A stretch of DNA of 64,000 bases, taken from CAVTSA01 sp963737225. GTDB taxonomy: Bacteria > Chloroflexota > Dormibacteria > Dormibacterales > Dormibacteraceae. The notes under the pieces were generated by a model. That model was not told the DNA's origin and made no database searches. It saw only the letters and a program-made list of their open reading frames with translations. Position numbers and translations under genes: made by a program. Below, in pieces: positions 27,367 to 36,644 of this stretch (position 1 is the stretch's first letter; each line of letters opens with the position of its first letter). The stretch covers positions 1-64,000 of the forward strand of contig CAVTSA010000017.1 in NCBI GenBank assembly GCA_963737225.1. Direction: 5' to 3'.

Positions 27367-29469
27367 TCAGCCGAGCGAGGAGAAGAACCCCCAGACGATG
27401 GGGCCGGGAAGCGCTTCGCCGTCCCCTCCCGGCCAGACGTGCGCCTCCCCCTGATAGGTGGCCAGCACGACCTTGGTGTGGTCGGCGCACTGAGAGTAGG
27501 TGGTGAGGTCGGGGCTGCCGCCGTCGCTGCTCGAATTGGGCGAGCAGCCGTTCTTCTGCGCCCACGCCGCGACCTCCGGGGTGACCGTCGAGTACGGCAC
27601 CTGCGGGTCCGCCGTGCCCGCCATCTGGAGCAGGGACATCGGGGGTCCGGGGGTGGCGCAGGGAGTGACCGGGGTGGCGGCGATGATCGTCAGGCCGTCG
27701 ATCAAGCTCGGAGCCGCGCAGGCCAGCTCCCACGCCATCTTGCCGCCACGCGAGAACCCGGCCAGATCGACGCGGTGCGGATTGGCGTTGGGCAGGCTCG
27801 CGGCCTGCTGCAGCACGGTGGTCAGGAAGGACATGTCGTCGACCCCGGCCGAACGGGTGTCCTCTCCCGTATCCCACTCCTCGTTCTCGGCGACCGGATA
27901 CACGAGGATCGCCTGGCCGGCGGTCACGTAGGGCGTGAGCGCGTCTCGTGACTCCTCGATCTGAATGGTGGCGTCGAGCCCGTGCAGAAACACGATGACC
28001 GGCAGCGACGTCGAAAGCGGGTCGGTCGGCTCGAGCACGTCGTAGGTGCGCTGGAGGCCGCCCGAGTTCACGGTCACCCACTGCGAGGCGATTCCCGCCG
28101 GCGGAGGTGGGGTGCTCGAGGGGGTGGGCTGGGGCGGAGCGGTCTTGGTCGGGTTGGGGACGCCGGAGTTGGCGAGAGCCCTCTGCGCGGGCACGTTGAC
28201 GGCGGCCAGCGAGACGACGACCAGCAGCACCACCATCACCGCACCGGTTCCGGCGGCGAGGCCGGCACCGGCACCGACCCAGAGGGCGGGCGAGGGCCTG
28301 GCGCGACGGGCACGCCGCCGCCACTGGCGCCCGGTGAGCGGCATCGAAAGCGGGCTGCGGCGCAGCACCAGCACGATCACCCAGGTCAGGATCAGCACCG
28401 CCGGCGTGATCACCAGCACCGCCACCGCGAGCGCGGCGCTGAAGCGCAGGTTGGTGACCGCCCGCAGCAAGCCGAGCGCGGTGAGCACGACGATGATCGC
28501 CTGCAGCACCAGCGGATGGGCGAGGTAGATGCCGAACGAGGAATCGGCTCCGTCACTGATCACCGGCCGCAGCCAGCGGGGCCGCAGGACGGCGGCCCAG
28601 GCCACCCCCAGCACGAGCAGACCAAGGGTCGCGGTCAGGGACTCGATCGTGATCGCCGGCTGGAACACCTCGGCGGCGAAGGTCGGCACCTGCCGCAGGA
28701 CCTGGATCTCGTACCAGTAGACCCCGAGCGCGAGCACCGAGCCGGCGATCGCGATCAGGATCGCGACCGGCCACCAGCTCCGGATCAGCGTCAGCGCCTG
28801 GTCCAGGTGCTCCGCCAGCAGCGCCCCGACGACGATGTAGAGGACGTAGCTGGTCAGGAAGCTGTCCGGGTTCCGAACCCAGAAGCCGACGACGCCGGGT
28901 AGGTGCCACCCGGCGTGGTGGGCCTGAGTGAACACGAGCTGGTAGGCGAGGGCGAGCAGGAAGAGGAGCCAGTGGTATCCGCGCGTCCAGCGGATGAACG
29001 CCATCACCAGCGGAAACACCAGGTAGAGCTGCATGGTGACGAGCAGGAAGTAGAGGTGGTAGCGGGCGGCGCCCGTCAACAGGTCGAGCGTGAACGTGTG
29101 CACAGCCCCCGACAGCGGGTGCATCGGGACCGCGTCGGCGATGAAGTAGATGACGGTCCAGACCACGTAGGGCACCACCACCAGCAGGTAGCGCCGGCGC
29201 CAGAACCGACCCAGCGAGGACCAGCGGCGCCCCGGCTGCATGAGCCCGTCGGGGTAGTTGTAGGCGAGGACCAGAGCCATCAGGGCGAAGAAGATGGCGC
29301 GGCTGGTGTGCAGCACCATCAGCGCCGTGCCGGCGGCCACGTTCGCCGTGGTGTCGACGAGCGTGATCGAGTGGACGGCGATGACACCGGTGACCGCGAG
29401 GATCCGCATCACGTCGATCGAGTGGAGGTGTGGTCGGCGGACCCCGGCGACGGCAGGGGAAGCGGTCAT
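27367..29469 (-). CDS. Acyltransferase-3 membrane protein fused to an alpha/beta-hydrolase esterase
   Basis: 700 residues. Residues 15-385 form an AT3-type integral membrane O-acyltransferase (HSIDVMRILAVTGVIAVHSI with the conserved His, RRYLLVVVPYVVWTVIYFIA and about ten helices). A further helix near 400-425 (GTGAVMVVLLVVVSLAAVNV) leads, via a Pro/Thr-rich linker, to an extracytoplasmic hydrolase of the PHB-depolymerase/feruloyl-esterase type. There the oxyanion strand is VIVFLHGLDA, the nucleophile elbow is GFSRGG (Ser near 573), the acid is Asp in GTADPQVPY (near 621), and the His is in GEAHVWPG (near 677). One protein could thus add and remove acyl groups on envelope glycans. Confidence 0.83.
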   Translation of the reverse strand: MTASPAVAGVRRPHLHSIDVMRILAVTGVIAVHSITLVDTTANVAAGTALMVLHTSRAIFFALMALVLAYNYPDGLMQPGRRWSSLGRFWRRRYLLVVVPYVVWTVIYFIADAVPMHPLSGAVHTFTLDLLTGAARYHLYFLLVTMQLYLVFPLVMAFIRWTRGYHWLLFLLALAYQLVFTQAHHAGWHLPGVVGFWVRNPDSFLTSYVLYIVVGALLAEHLDQALTLIRSWWPVAILIAIAGSVLALGVYWYEIQVLRQVPTFAAEVFQPAITIESLTATLGLLVLGVAWAAVLRPRWLRPVISDGADSSFGIYLAHPLVLQAIIVVLTALGLLRAVTNLRFSAALAVAVLVITPAVLILTWVIVLVLRRSPLSMPLTGRQWRRRARRARPSPALWVGAGAGLAAGTGAVMVVLLVVVSLAAVNVPAQRALANSGVPNPTKTAPPQPTPSSTPPPPAGIASQWVTVNSGGLQRTYDVLEPTDPLSTSLPVIVFLHGLDATIQIEESRDALTPYVTAGQAILVYPVAENEEWDTGEDTRSAGVDDMSFLTTVLQQAASLPNANPHRVDLAGFSRGGKMAWELACAAPSLIDGLTIIAATPVTPCATPGPPMSLLQMAGTADPQVPYSTVTPEVAAWAQKNGCSPNSSSDGGSPDLTTYSQCADHTKVVLATYQGEAHVWPGGDGEALPGPIVWGFFSSLG

Positions 29470-29671
29470 GGTCGCGGCGGTGTCGTCGGTCGTGGTAGTC
29501 AGTTGGTGCTCCTGGTCACTCGCCCGTTCCTTCGCGGGGCGACGTGGACCTGGGGTCGGGGAGGCCCCAGCGCCGCTCCCGCGGCGAGAGACTACGACAG
29601 CGCCGGACCGGAGCCGGGCTCCAAGCTCGACCGGACGCTCCCGAAATCGTGGGCTCTCGCTGCCACCTTAT

Positions 29672-29692
29672 CCCTTCCCGATGGGGGAAGGG
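29672..29692 (-). terminator. Candidate terminator hairpin after the his operon
   Basis: 8-bp perfect arms CCCTTCCC and GGGAAGGG with a five-base loop, 37 bases past the hisI stop on the minus strand. No U-tract. The rest of 29470-29728 contains GC-rich inverted repeats such as CTGGGG/CCCCAG but no gene. Confidence 0.4.
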
Positions 29693-29728
29693 GCGGCGCC
29701 TCCCGCGGAACCGAGACGTCTGGACGGG

Positions 29729-30082
29729 CTACGGCGGAGGCCGGTACCCGCCGACGACCGTGAAGAAGCAGGAACGCTCGCCGGTGTGGCAGGCGGGGCC
29801 GTGCGGGCGCACCTTGAGCAGCACGGTGTCGGCGTCGCAGTCGAGGCGCACCTCGAGGACGTCCAGGTAGTGGCCCGAGGTCGCTCCCTTCTCCCAGAGC
29901 CCGCGGGTCCGTGACTGAAACCAGGCGTGCCCGGTCTCCAGGGTGCTGGCCCAGGCCTCGGGCGATTGGTAGGCGACCATCAAGACCTCGCCCGTCTCGG
30001 CGTCCTGGGCGACGGCGGGGACCAGCCCTTTGGAAAAGTCCGGCCCCGGGCCGTCGGTCGGCGGGCGGTCGCCCACCCTCAC
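29729..30082 (-). CDS. hisI: Phosphoribosyl-AMP cyclohydrolase
   Basis: 117 residues from a GTG that overlaps the hisF stop (GTGAGG). Family motifs: LVPAVAQDAETGEVLMVAYQ, TGHAWFQSRTRGLWEKG, and the metal-site region LDCDADTVLLKV followed by HGPACHTGERSCF, with the zinc-binding Cys residues. It opens the adenine ring of PR-AMP, step 3 of histidine synthesis. The HisE domain often fused here is absent. Confidence 0.95.
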   Translation of the reverse strand: MRVGDRPPTDGPGPDFSKGLVPAVAQDAETGEVLMVAYQSPEAWASTLETGHAWFQSRTRGLWEKGATSGHYLDVLEVRLDCDADTVLLKVRPHGPACHTGERSCFFTVVGGYRPPP

Positions 30083-30846
30083 CTTCGCACCTCGATGCCG
30101 CGCCGCGTCAGCTCGTCCTTCACCTCCGCGATCGATACCTCGCCGAAGTGGAAGATCGAGGCCGCCAGGGCCGCTTCCGCCCCGCCCTCGATCAGCGCGC
30201 GGGCCATGTCGGCGGCGGACCCGGCGCCCCCCGACGCGATCACCGGGAGCCGTACCGCGTCGGCCACGTCGCGGGTCAGCGCGAGGTCGTACCCCTCGTG
30301 GGTGCCGTCGCGGTCCATCGACGTGAGGAGGATCTCCCCCGCGCCGCGCTGCTCGCCTTCCCTGGCCCACGCGATCGCGTCGCGCCCGGTCGGCCGCCGC
30401 CCCCCATGAGAAAAGACCTCCCACCCCCCGCCGGCCTCCTCGGGCCGGCGCCGGGCGTCGATCGCCAGCACGACGCACTGCTCGCCGAAGCGCTCTGCCG
30501 CCCGGGTCAGGAACGTGGGGTCGCCAAGCGCGGCCGAGTTGACCGCCACCTTGTCCGCACCGTGGCTGAGCAGGCGCTGCATATCGTCCACCGTACGTAC
30601 GCCGCCACCGACCGTGAGCGGGATGAAGAGCTGGTCGGCGGTGCGCGCGACCGCGTCGAGCAGGATCTCCCGCTCGTCCGAGGAGGCGGTGATGTCGAGG
30701 AAGACCAGCTCGTCGGCCCCAGCCCGGTCGTACGCCAGCGCCAGCTCGGCGGGGTCCCCGGCATCGCGCAGCTCGACGAAGCGAACGCCTTTGACGACCC
30801 GTCCGGCGTCCACGTCGAGGCAGGGGATGACGCGTTTGGCGGGCAC
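30079..30846 (-). CDS. hisF: Imidazole glycerol phosphate synthase, cyclase subunit
   Basis: 255 residues from a GTG (VPAKRVIPCLDVDAGRVVKG) overlapping the dapA-like stop. The catalytic Asp residues sit in IPCLDVD (near 11) and VLAIDARR (near 130); phosphate loops read TVGGGVRTVDD and VIASGGAGSAADMARAL. HisF with HisH makes imidazole glycerol phosphate and AICAR. The two partners are separated in this operon by three other genes. Confidence 0.96.
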   Translation of the reverse strand: MPAKRVIPCLDVDAGRVVKGVRFVELRDAGDPAELALAYDRAGADELVFLDITASSDEREILLDAVARTADQLFIPLTVGGGVRTVDDMQRLLSHGADKVAVNSAALGDPTFLTRAAERFGEQCVVLAIDARRRPEEAGGGWEVFSHGGRRPTGRDAIAWAREGEQRGAGEILLTSMDRDGTHEGYDLALTRDVADAVRLPVIASGGAGSAADMARALIEGGAEAALAASIFHFGEVSIAEVKDELTRRGIEVRR

Positions 30847-31731
30847 TACAAGAGCTGCAACTCTGCAAGGGCGCCGCGGATTTCGTCGAGCGCCGGTCCG
30901 TGCAGCGCGCGCTGGGGGTGGAGCGGCGCTCCGACCCGGAAGCCGAGCTCCTCGAGCGCCGCCTTGACGCACGGCGCCAGCGAGTACCTCTGGAACAGCT
31001 CGTTGAGCCGCCACAGCCGGCGCTGGAGCGACCAGGCGGCTTCGCGCTCCCCCGTCTCCCACAGGCGGAGCAGCTCCACCGAGAGCAGGGGGGCGACGCA
31101 GGCCGGGACCTGCCATCCACCCCTTCCCCCCCAGCTCGAGCACGAAGAGCGGGACGTGCGCGGAGGCGGCGAAGAGCCCGAGACGGTCGCCGAGCCGGGC
31201 CGACACCGAAAGCAGGCGTCCGGTGTTGGGCGATGCGTCCTTCAGGTAGCGGATCGAGCGCAGCCCCGCCAGGTCCTCCAGCGCGGCCAGCGACAGCTGC
31301 GTGCCGAGCAGAGGGTTCTCGTAGAGCACGATCGGGCAGTCCACCGCCTCCGCCACCGCCCGGTAGTAGTCGACGAGCTCGACCTCGGAGAGGGGGAAGT
31401 AGGGCTGGAAGATGAGGACGATCGCCGACGCTCCCGCCTCCAGGTAGGCCGTCGCCTGAGAGATCGCGTCGGCGGTGCCCGCCGCAGCGACTCCGGGGAC
31501 GACCGGCACCGCTCCCGCCGCGGCCGCCACCACCGCGCGCACCGTGGCCAGCCGGAGCCCGGCCGGCAGCGACGCGAACTCGCCAGTGCTCCCGAGCGGG
31601 CTCAGTCCCTGGACCCCGCTCGCCAGGAGATGCTCGACGAGGCGTCCGAGCTCACGCTCGCGCAGGCGCCCCGAGGGCTGGTCCACCGGCGTCACCAGGT
31701 AGGGGATGACGCCGCGCAGCTCGACCGTCAT
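30846..31731 (-). CDS. DapA-family (dihydrodipicolinate synthase-like) aldolase, one frameshift
   Basis: About 295 residues once a one-base frameshift near 31105 is repaired (an extra G in a GGG run). The N-terminus reads MTVELRGVIPYLVTPVD; the phosphate/pyruvate loop is PLGSTGEFASL; the catalytic Tyr is in IVLYENPLLGTQ and the Schiff-base Lys in IRYLKDASPNTG near residue 160. The C-terminal part in the second frame ends EIRGALAELQLL. DapA itself joins pyruvate and aspartate semialdehyde, but family members include other lyases. Its position inside a his operon is unexplained. Confidence 0.78.
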
Positions 31732-32908
31732 CGGACGCGGGTGGAGAGGGCCTCTGACAGGCGTTCGAGCAGTCGCTCCAGGATCTCCGCCAGACGTCCC
31801 GAAGTTGAGCCGCACGAAGCCGGCTCCGGGCGCGCCGAAGCTCTCGCCTGGGTTCAGGGCGACCCTCGCCTCCTCCAGCAGCCACCTCTGGGGGGTCGGC
31901 TCGAGCTGCAACGCTCTCAGGTCGAGCCACGCCAGATAGGTCGCCTCGGGCGGGTACCACCTGACCCCCGGCTGCTGCTCCACCCAGCGACCCACGTGGT
32001 CGCGGTTCGCATCGCAGGACCTGCAGGACCTGGTCAAGCCACGGCTGTCCGCCACGCCAGGCTGCCACCGTGGCATCCACCCCGGTGTGGCCTGGGTGGC
32101 CGAGGAGCCGCAGCGGGACGGCGGCCAGGAAGCGATCGAGCAGGGCACGCGATCCGAAATGGAGCACGCCACAGCGCAGCGCCGGGATGTTGAAGCTCTT
32201 GGTGGCCGACGTCAGCGTGACCACCCGCTCCGCGATCCGCGGGTCGAGGGTCGCCATCGGTACGTGCGGGCGGCGGGTGTGCAGCAGGTCGGCATGGATC
32301 TCGTCGCACACGATGACCAGGTCGCGCTCGACCGCCAGCGTCCCGAGCGCTTCCAGCTCCTCCCGGGTGAACACCCGCCCCGACGGGTTGTGTGGGTTGC
32401 AGACGAGGAGGATGCGGGTTGTGGCGTCGATCGAGTCCCGTAGGGGTCCTGGGTCCAGGTCGTATCGCTCACCGGCATCGCGCAGCGGGTTCTCCACTCG
32501 CCGGCGGCCCGTCTCGTCGACCGCGAAGAGGAATGGCGGATAGATCGGCGTCTGCAGGACGACGCCGTCGCCCGGTTCGCTGAACGCGACCACGCAGGCG
32601 AACAGGCCCTGGACCAGGTCCGACACCTCGACCACCAGGTCGGGCTCCGGAGGCCACTCGAAGCGCTCGCGCATGCGGTCGCAAAACGCGCCGGCGACGG
32701 TGTCCTCGGGCTCGCGAAGCGCATACCCGTAGTCCCGCTGCTCGACGATGCGCTCCAGCGCTCGCTGGATGGCCGGCGCAACCGGGAAGTCCATGTCGGC
32801 GACCCAGGCCGGGAGGACGTCGGCAGGGTACCGGTGCCACTTCGCGCCACGCTGCGCGCGGAGCTCGGGGATCGAGAACGTGGTGGCGGAAGGACCGGTG
32901 GCTGCCAT
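31728..32908 (-). CDS. PatB/MalY-type PLP aminotransferase/C-S lyase, two frameshifts
   Basis: Residues 1-300 read well: LPAWVADMDFPVAPAIQRAL, the substrate-side NPHNPSGRVFTREELEAL, VIVCDEIHADLLHT, and the PLP Lys in TSATKSFNIPALRCG. The frame is then lost near 32025, resumes as DANRDHVGRWVEQQPGVRWY to LNFGTS, and is lost again near 31790. The true end (EILERLLERLSEALSTRVR) overlaps the dapA-like ATG. MalY/PatB enzymes cleave cystathionine. Because hisC is absent from this operon, a role as histidinol-phosphate aminotransferase is conceivable but unproven. Confidence 0.75.
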
Positions 32909-32915
32909 GCGCCAA

Positions 32916-33371
32916 TCATGCCCGGCCGGCGCCCGCCGGCTCCCTGACCCGGTTGAGACGCCAGCTCGCCGCCTTCGTCAGCTGCGTCCGGATCCAGTCT
33001 CCATGAGGCTGGTGCTCGACCCTGGCGGCCTCGTCGATCGCCTGGTCGAGCTCGGGCGGAATGCGGATGCGCAGCACGCGCGAGCGCCCGGAGTTGGGCA
33101 CCGCGCGGCCCGGATCGACCCTGGCGAGGGTGCGCATCAGCCCCACGTCGTCGGCGAGGCGCCCGTCGCCGTCCCGCAGGCGCACTCTGGAGCGTGGTGC
33201 GGGGCCCGCGCGGTGCGTGCCGGCGGCTCGCGTCAGCACCTTGCGAATCCACTGCGGCCGGGGGAGTGCGTCGACGTCGGCGGCGAGCCCGATCGCGGCG
33301 TCGAGCGAGGCCTGCACGCAGACCTGCAGGTCCACCGGCCGCTCGCCGGCCGGCGCGATCCGGCGGGTCAC
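32916..33371 (-). CDS. Tandem ribbon-helix-helix-like protein in the his operon
   Basis: 151 residues from a GTG two bases after the hisH stop. Two similar segments are visible: VCVQASLDAAIGLAADVDAL with PQWIRKVLTRAAG (about 18-55) and RIRIPPELDQAIDEAARVEH with DWIRTQLTKAASW (about 105-140). Both have the strand-helix-helix pattern of CopG/Arc-type DNA-binding domains. A basic linker (PRSRVRLRDGDGRLADDVG) joins them. It may be a regulator or an antitoxin-like protein; no toxin gene is adjacent. The family is inferred from pattern only. Confidence 0.5.
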   Translation of the reverse strand: MTRRIAPAGERPVDLQVCVQASLDAAIGLAADVDALPRPQWIRKVLTRAAGTHRAGPAPRSRVRLRDGDGRLADDVGLMRTLARVDPGRAVPNSGRSRVLRIRIPPELDQAIDEAARVEHQPHGDWIRTQLTKAASWRLNRVREPAGAGRA

Positions 33372-33372
33372 C

Positions 33373-33972
33373 TCAGCCGGCCCCGCAGATCGCGAGAAAG
33401 TTGGCATACACGCGCAGACCGTGCTCTCCGGACTTCTCCGGGTGAAACTGCGTCCCCAGCACCCGCCCCCGCTCGGCGGCGGCCGCGGTCGCGTGATCGG
33501 TGCTGGCGGTCGCGTCCGGCGAACCGTCAGGGGCCCAGGAGTGGACGAAGTAGAAGTAGGAACGATCCTCGACCCCGTCCCAGAGCGGCGACCAGCCGAG
33601 CTGGCGGAGGCGGCACCAGCCGATGACCGGGATGCGATCGGACTCCTTCACCCGGTCGACCGTGCCGCGCAGGAGGCCCAGACCTTCGTGGCGCCCGTGC
33701 TCCAGAGACTCCTCGAAGAGCAGCTGGTAGCCCACGCACACGCCGAGCAAGGGTTTGCCGCGACGCGCCAGCTCGACCAGTCCGCGGCCGAAGTTGCCGG
33801 CCTGCAGCTTCTCCAGCGCCGCCGCGAACGCACCCACGCCCGGGAGCACGATGCCGCTCGCCTGCTCCAGCTCCCCGAAGTCGCGTGTCAGCCTGGGGTT
33901 CGCTCCCACGCTCTGCAGCGCCCGCTCCACCGATCGCACGTTGCCCACGCCGTAGTCCGCGATGGCGATCAT
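33373..33972 (-). CDS. hisH: Imidazole glycerol phosphate synthase, glutaminase subunit
   Basis: 199 residues starting MIAIADYGVGNVRSVERALQ. The glutaminase triad is visible: nucleophile Cys in LLGVCVGYQLLFEES, and His/Glu in GTQFHPEKSGEHG. It supplies ammonia to HisF. The ATG lies just downstream of the hisB stop. Confidence 0.95.
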   Translation of the reverse strand: MIAIADYGVGNVRSVERALQSVGANPRLTRDFGELEQASGIVLPGVGAFAAALEKLQAGNFGRGLVELARRGKPLLGVCVGYQLLFEESLEHGRHEGLGLLRGTVDRVKESDRIPVIGWCRLRQLGWSPLWDGVEDRSYFYFVHSWAPDGSPDATASTDHATAAAAERGRVLGTQFHPEKSGEHGLRVYANFLAICGAG

Positions 33973-33979
33973 CTCGTGC

Positions 33980-34565
33980 CTACCCGAGGATCCCTTTCGA
34001 GCTGGGAAGCGCGTCTCCTTCGACGGCGACGGCCAGGCGCAGGGCGAGCCCGAGCGCCTTGTACGCCGACTCGACCTTGTGGTGCCGGTTGAGCCCGCGG
34101 ATCAGGTCCACGTGGATCGTCGCCCCGAGGTGGATCGAGAACGCCCGCCACCACTCCTCGAACGTCTCCGAGTCGAGGTCGCCGATGCGGCCGCTCACGT
34201 CCAGGTGGTATGCGAGGTACGGGCCGCCGGCCGAGGTCCAGCACCACCCGCGACAGCGACTCGTCCAGAGGTGCGTAGGCGTGTGCGAAGCGCGCGATTC
34301 CCCGGCGGTCGCCGAGCGCCTGGCTCAGCGCTTGACCGATCACGATCCCGGCGTCCTCCATCAGGTGATGCGGGTCGACGTCGACGTCGCCACGCCCCCT
34401 CAGTACCAGGTCGAAGCGCCCGTAGCGGGCGGTCTGCTCCAGCATGTGGTTCAGGAACGGCAGATTGGTGGCGGCCTCGATCCGCTGCCCGCGATCCAGC
34501 ACCACCTCGCAGCGAAGCTGGGTCTCCACGCTGTCGCGCTGCACGAGGCCGCGACGCTCGCTCAC
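33980..34565 (-). CDS. hisB: Imidazoleglycerol-phosphate dehydratase, one frameshift
   Basis: The N-terminal half (MSERRGLVQRDSVETQLRCE) contains the first metal-binding repeat DPHHLMEDAGIVIGQAL. After LSRVVLDLG the frame is lost near 34236 (an extra C in a CCGGCGG context) and resumes as DVSGRIGDLDSETFEEWW with the second repeat NRHHKVESAYKALGLAL and the end SSKGILG. Repaired length is about 195 residues, the monofunctional size. The enzyme is essential for histidine synthesis and both metal motifs are intact, so a sequence error is more likely than loss of function. Confidence 0.88.
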
Positions 34566-35857
34566 CGCGAGGTCCCCGGCTGGGCGGGCTGCCGCCGGAG
34601 CGCGATCGCGCGCGCGTGCCCGCCGAATCCTTCCAGCTCGGCGAGAGTCCGGGCCGGACCCTCCAGCGCCGCGAACTCTTCGGGGGTGACGCGGGAGACG
34701 CTGGTCCGCTTCAGGAACGTGTGCACGCCGAGGGGGGACGAGAACCGGGCCGCCTGCGACGTGGGAAGGGTGTGGTTGGGTCCGATCACGTAGTCGCCGA
34801 GCGCGTTCGGCGCGCGATCGCCGACGAACACGGCGCCTGCGTTCTCCACCTCCCCCAGCGCCTGCTCGGCCCGCTCACCGACCAGCTCCAGGTGCTCGGG
34901 GGCGAAGTCGTTGGCGACCGCCACCGCCTCCCGCAGCGTGGGCGCGACGATGAGACAGCAGGTCGCCTCCCGCACGGTCCCGGCCCGCTCCAGCCCCGGC
35001 GTCTGGGTCTCGATCTCCTCGGCGACCGCGTCGGCGAGGGCATCCGAGTCGGTGACCAGCAGCCCCCAGGTGAGCGGGTCGTGCTCCAGCTGGGAGAGCA
35101 GGTCGGCCGCGACCAGCACCGGGTCGGCTGTCGCGTCGGCGACCACCACGATCTCGGTCGGGCCGGCCACCCCGTCGATGCCGACGGCCCCGAACACCTC
35201 GCGCTTGGCAAGGGTCACGTAGACGTTCCCCGGCCCCGCGACCACGTCCTGCCGGGGGATCGTCTCGGTCCCGTAGGCGAAGGCGGCGATCGCCTGCGCG
35301 CCGCCCATCCGGTAGACGCGATCGACCCCCGCCAGCCGGGCGGCGGCCAGCACCCCGGGGGAGACCGAACCGTCGCGCTCCGGAGGGGTGGCCAGGACCA
35401 CCTCGGGGACGCCCGCCACCCGGGCCGGGATCGCCGTCATCAGCACCGTCGAGGGGTACGCGGCGCGGCCTCCCGGTGCGTAGATGCCGGCGCGCCGGAC
35501 GGGCCGGGTGAGGAGCTGGAGTTGACCCAGCGACCGCACCGGATCCGGGGTCTCGATCTCGTGGAAGGACCGGATCCGTTCCGCCGCCACCCGGAGCGCC
35601 GCCCGCTGCTCGTCCGTCAGCTGGTCGAGCGCAGCATCCAGCCGGCCGGTGGGCACCTCCAGCGTCTCGCCGGCGGCGGGCGCCCAGCCGTCGAAGCGCC
35701 TGGTGAGCCGGTAGAGCGCGGTGTCGCCCTCGGTGGCGACCGCCCGGCAGATCTCCCGAACCGCCCGCGCCTGCGCCGCCGTGCCACCGAGATCGAGCGT
35801 CCGTTTGGCACGAGCGCCGGTTCGCCATTGCTCCGCCGTGTAGCGCTCGACCGGCAT
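34562..35857 (-). CDS. hisD: Histidinol dehydrogenase
   Basis: 431 residues from MPVERYTAEQWRTGARAKRT. Signature segments: GIYAPGGRAAYPSTVLMTAI, MGGAQAIAAFAYGTETIPRQ, VAGPGNVYVTLAKREVFG, GPTEIVVVADATAD and NHTLPTSQAARFSSPLGVHT. It oxidises histidinol to histidine in two NAD+-dependent steps with one zinc. Its stop overlaps the hisB start; upstream a 166-bp gap separates it from hisG. Confidence 0.96.
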   Translation of the reverse strand: MPVERYTAEQWRTGARAKRTLDLGGTAAQARAVREICRAVATEGDTALYRLTRRFDGWAPAAGETLEVPTGRLDAALDQLTDEQRAALRVAAERIRSFHEIETPDPVRSLGQLQLLTRPVRRAGIYAPGGRAAYPSTVLMTAIPARVAGVPEVVLATPPERDGSVSPGVLAAARLAGVDRVYRMGGAQAIAAFAYGTETIPRQDVVAGPGNVYVTLAKREVFGAVGIDGVAGPTEIVVVADATADPVLVAADLLSQLEHDPLTWGLLVTDSDALADAVAEEIETQTPGLERAGTVREATCCLIVAPTLREAVAVANDFAPEHLELVGERAEQALGEVENAGAVFVGDRAPNALGDYVIGPNHTLPTSQAARFSSPLGVHTFLKRTSVSRVTPEEFAALEGPARTLAELEGFGGHARAIALRRQPAQPGTSR

Positions 35858-35930
35858 CTCACGTCCAAGAATGACAGGTCGGCTTCGACCACCACCGCGC
35901 CTTCGGCACCCCTCCCCCACCCTCGTCAGG

Positions 35931-35990
35931 CCATCTGTCGACAGATGGCCCGGTTCGGGGCCCGCGAGACGGCCACGTGTCGACAGATGG
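35931..35990. repeat. Paired-palindrome intergenic element (hisG-hisD gap)
   Basis: CCATCTGTCGACAGATGG (35931-35948) is a perfect 18-bp palindrome; a second copy, GTGTCGACAGATGGCC, is centred at 35981.5, exactly 42 bp from the first centre (35939.5). In the second copy only the right arm is intact. The element lies inside the his operon. Confidence 0.8.
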
Positions 35991-36023
35991 CCGCTACGCG
36001 CGGGGGTAAGGGGGGTAACGGGG

Positions 36024-36644
36024 TCAGGCGTTGCGGATCCGGGCCACGACCTCGCCCACCGTGTCCCACCGGGTCTTGAGCGCTGCCTGGTTGGCGATCA
36101 GCCGGGCGGTCGACCGGCCGAGCTGGGCGATCACCCGCAGCCGGTTCTCGCGCAGCGTGCGGCCGGTGGCGGTGAGGTCGGCGATCGCGTCGGCGAGCCC
36201 CACCAGCGGCGCCAGCTCCACCGACCCGTGCAGGTGGACCACCTCCGCCGCCTGGCCCAGCCGGCGCAGGGCGAACGCGGTCGCCAGCGGGTACTTGGTG
36301 GCGACGCGCAGGCTCGGGGGCCAGGTCTCCCGCCCGCGCAGCGGTGAGCGGTCGGGCACCGCGAGCACGAACGTGCAGGGACCGAACCCGAGGTCGGCGA
36401 GCTCGTAGGGCCGGCCCTCCGTCTCCCAGATCGAATCCTGCCCGGCGATGCCGAGGTCGACCGCCCCGTGCTCGACGTAGGCCGGAACGTCGGTGGGCCG
36501 GACCAGCACGATGCGCGCGCCGCCCTGCTCCACCAGAAGGCGCCGTCCCAGGTCGTCCGGGTCCAGCTCGACCACCCCCGCGCGCTGCAGCAGGGCCAGG
36601 CAGTCGGGAAGCAGGGTGCCGGTGGGCAGCGCGATCGAGATCAT
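36024..36644 (-). CDS. hisG: ATP phosphoribosyltransferase, short-form catalytic subunit
   Basis: 206 residues, lacking the C-terminal regulatory domain of long HisG. ISIALPTGTLLPDCLALLQR starts the protein; VDLGIAGQDSIWETE and RVATKYPLATAFALRRLG, and the PRPP site DAIADLTATGRTLRENRL, are visible. Short HisG works only with HisZ, which is encoded immediately upstream with overlapping codons. First committed step of histidine synthesis. Confidence 0.96.
   Translation of the reverse strand: MISIALPTGTLLPDCLALLQRAGVVELDPDDLGRRLLVEQGGARIVLVRPTDVPAYVEHGAVDLGIAGQDSIWETEGRPYELADLGFGPCTFVLAVPDRSPLRGRETWPPSLRVATKYPLATAFALRRLGQAAEVVHLHGSVELAPLVGLADAIADLTATGRTLRENRLRVIAQLGRSTARLIANQAALKTRWDTVGEVVARIRNA

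Noticed and set aside
33962..36079. Long plus-strand open frame (about 705 codons) across the his operon
   Set aside because: Shadow of hisB-hisD-hisG on the other strand; no family motif and biased composition.
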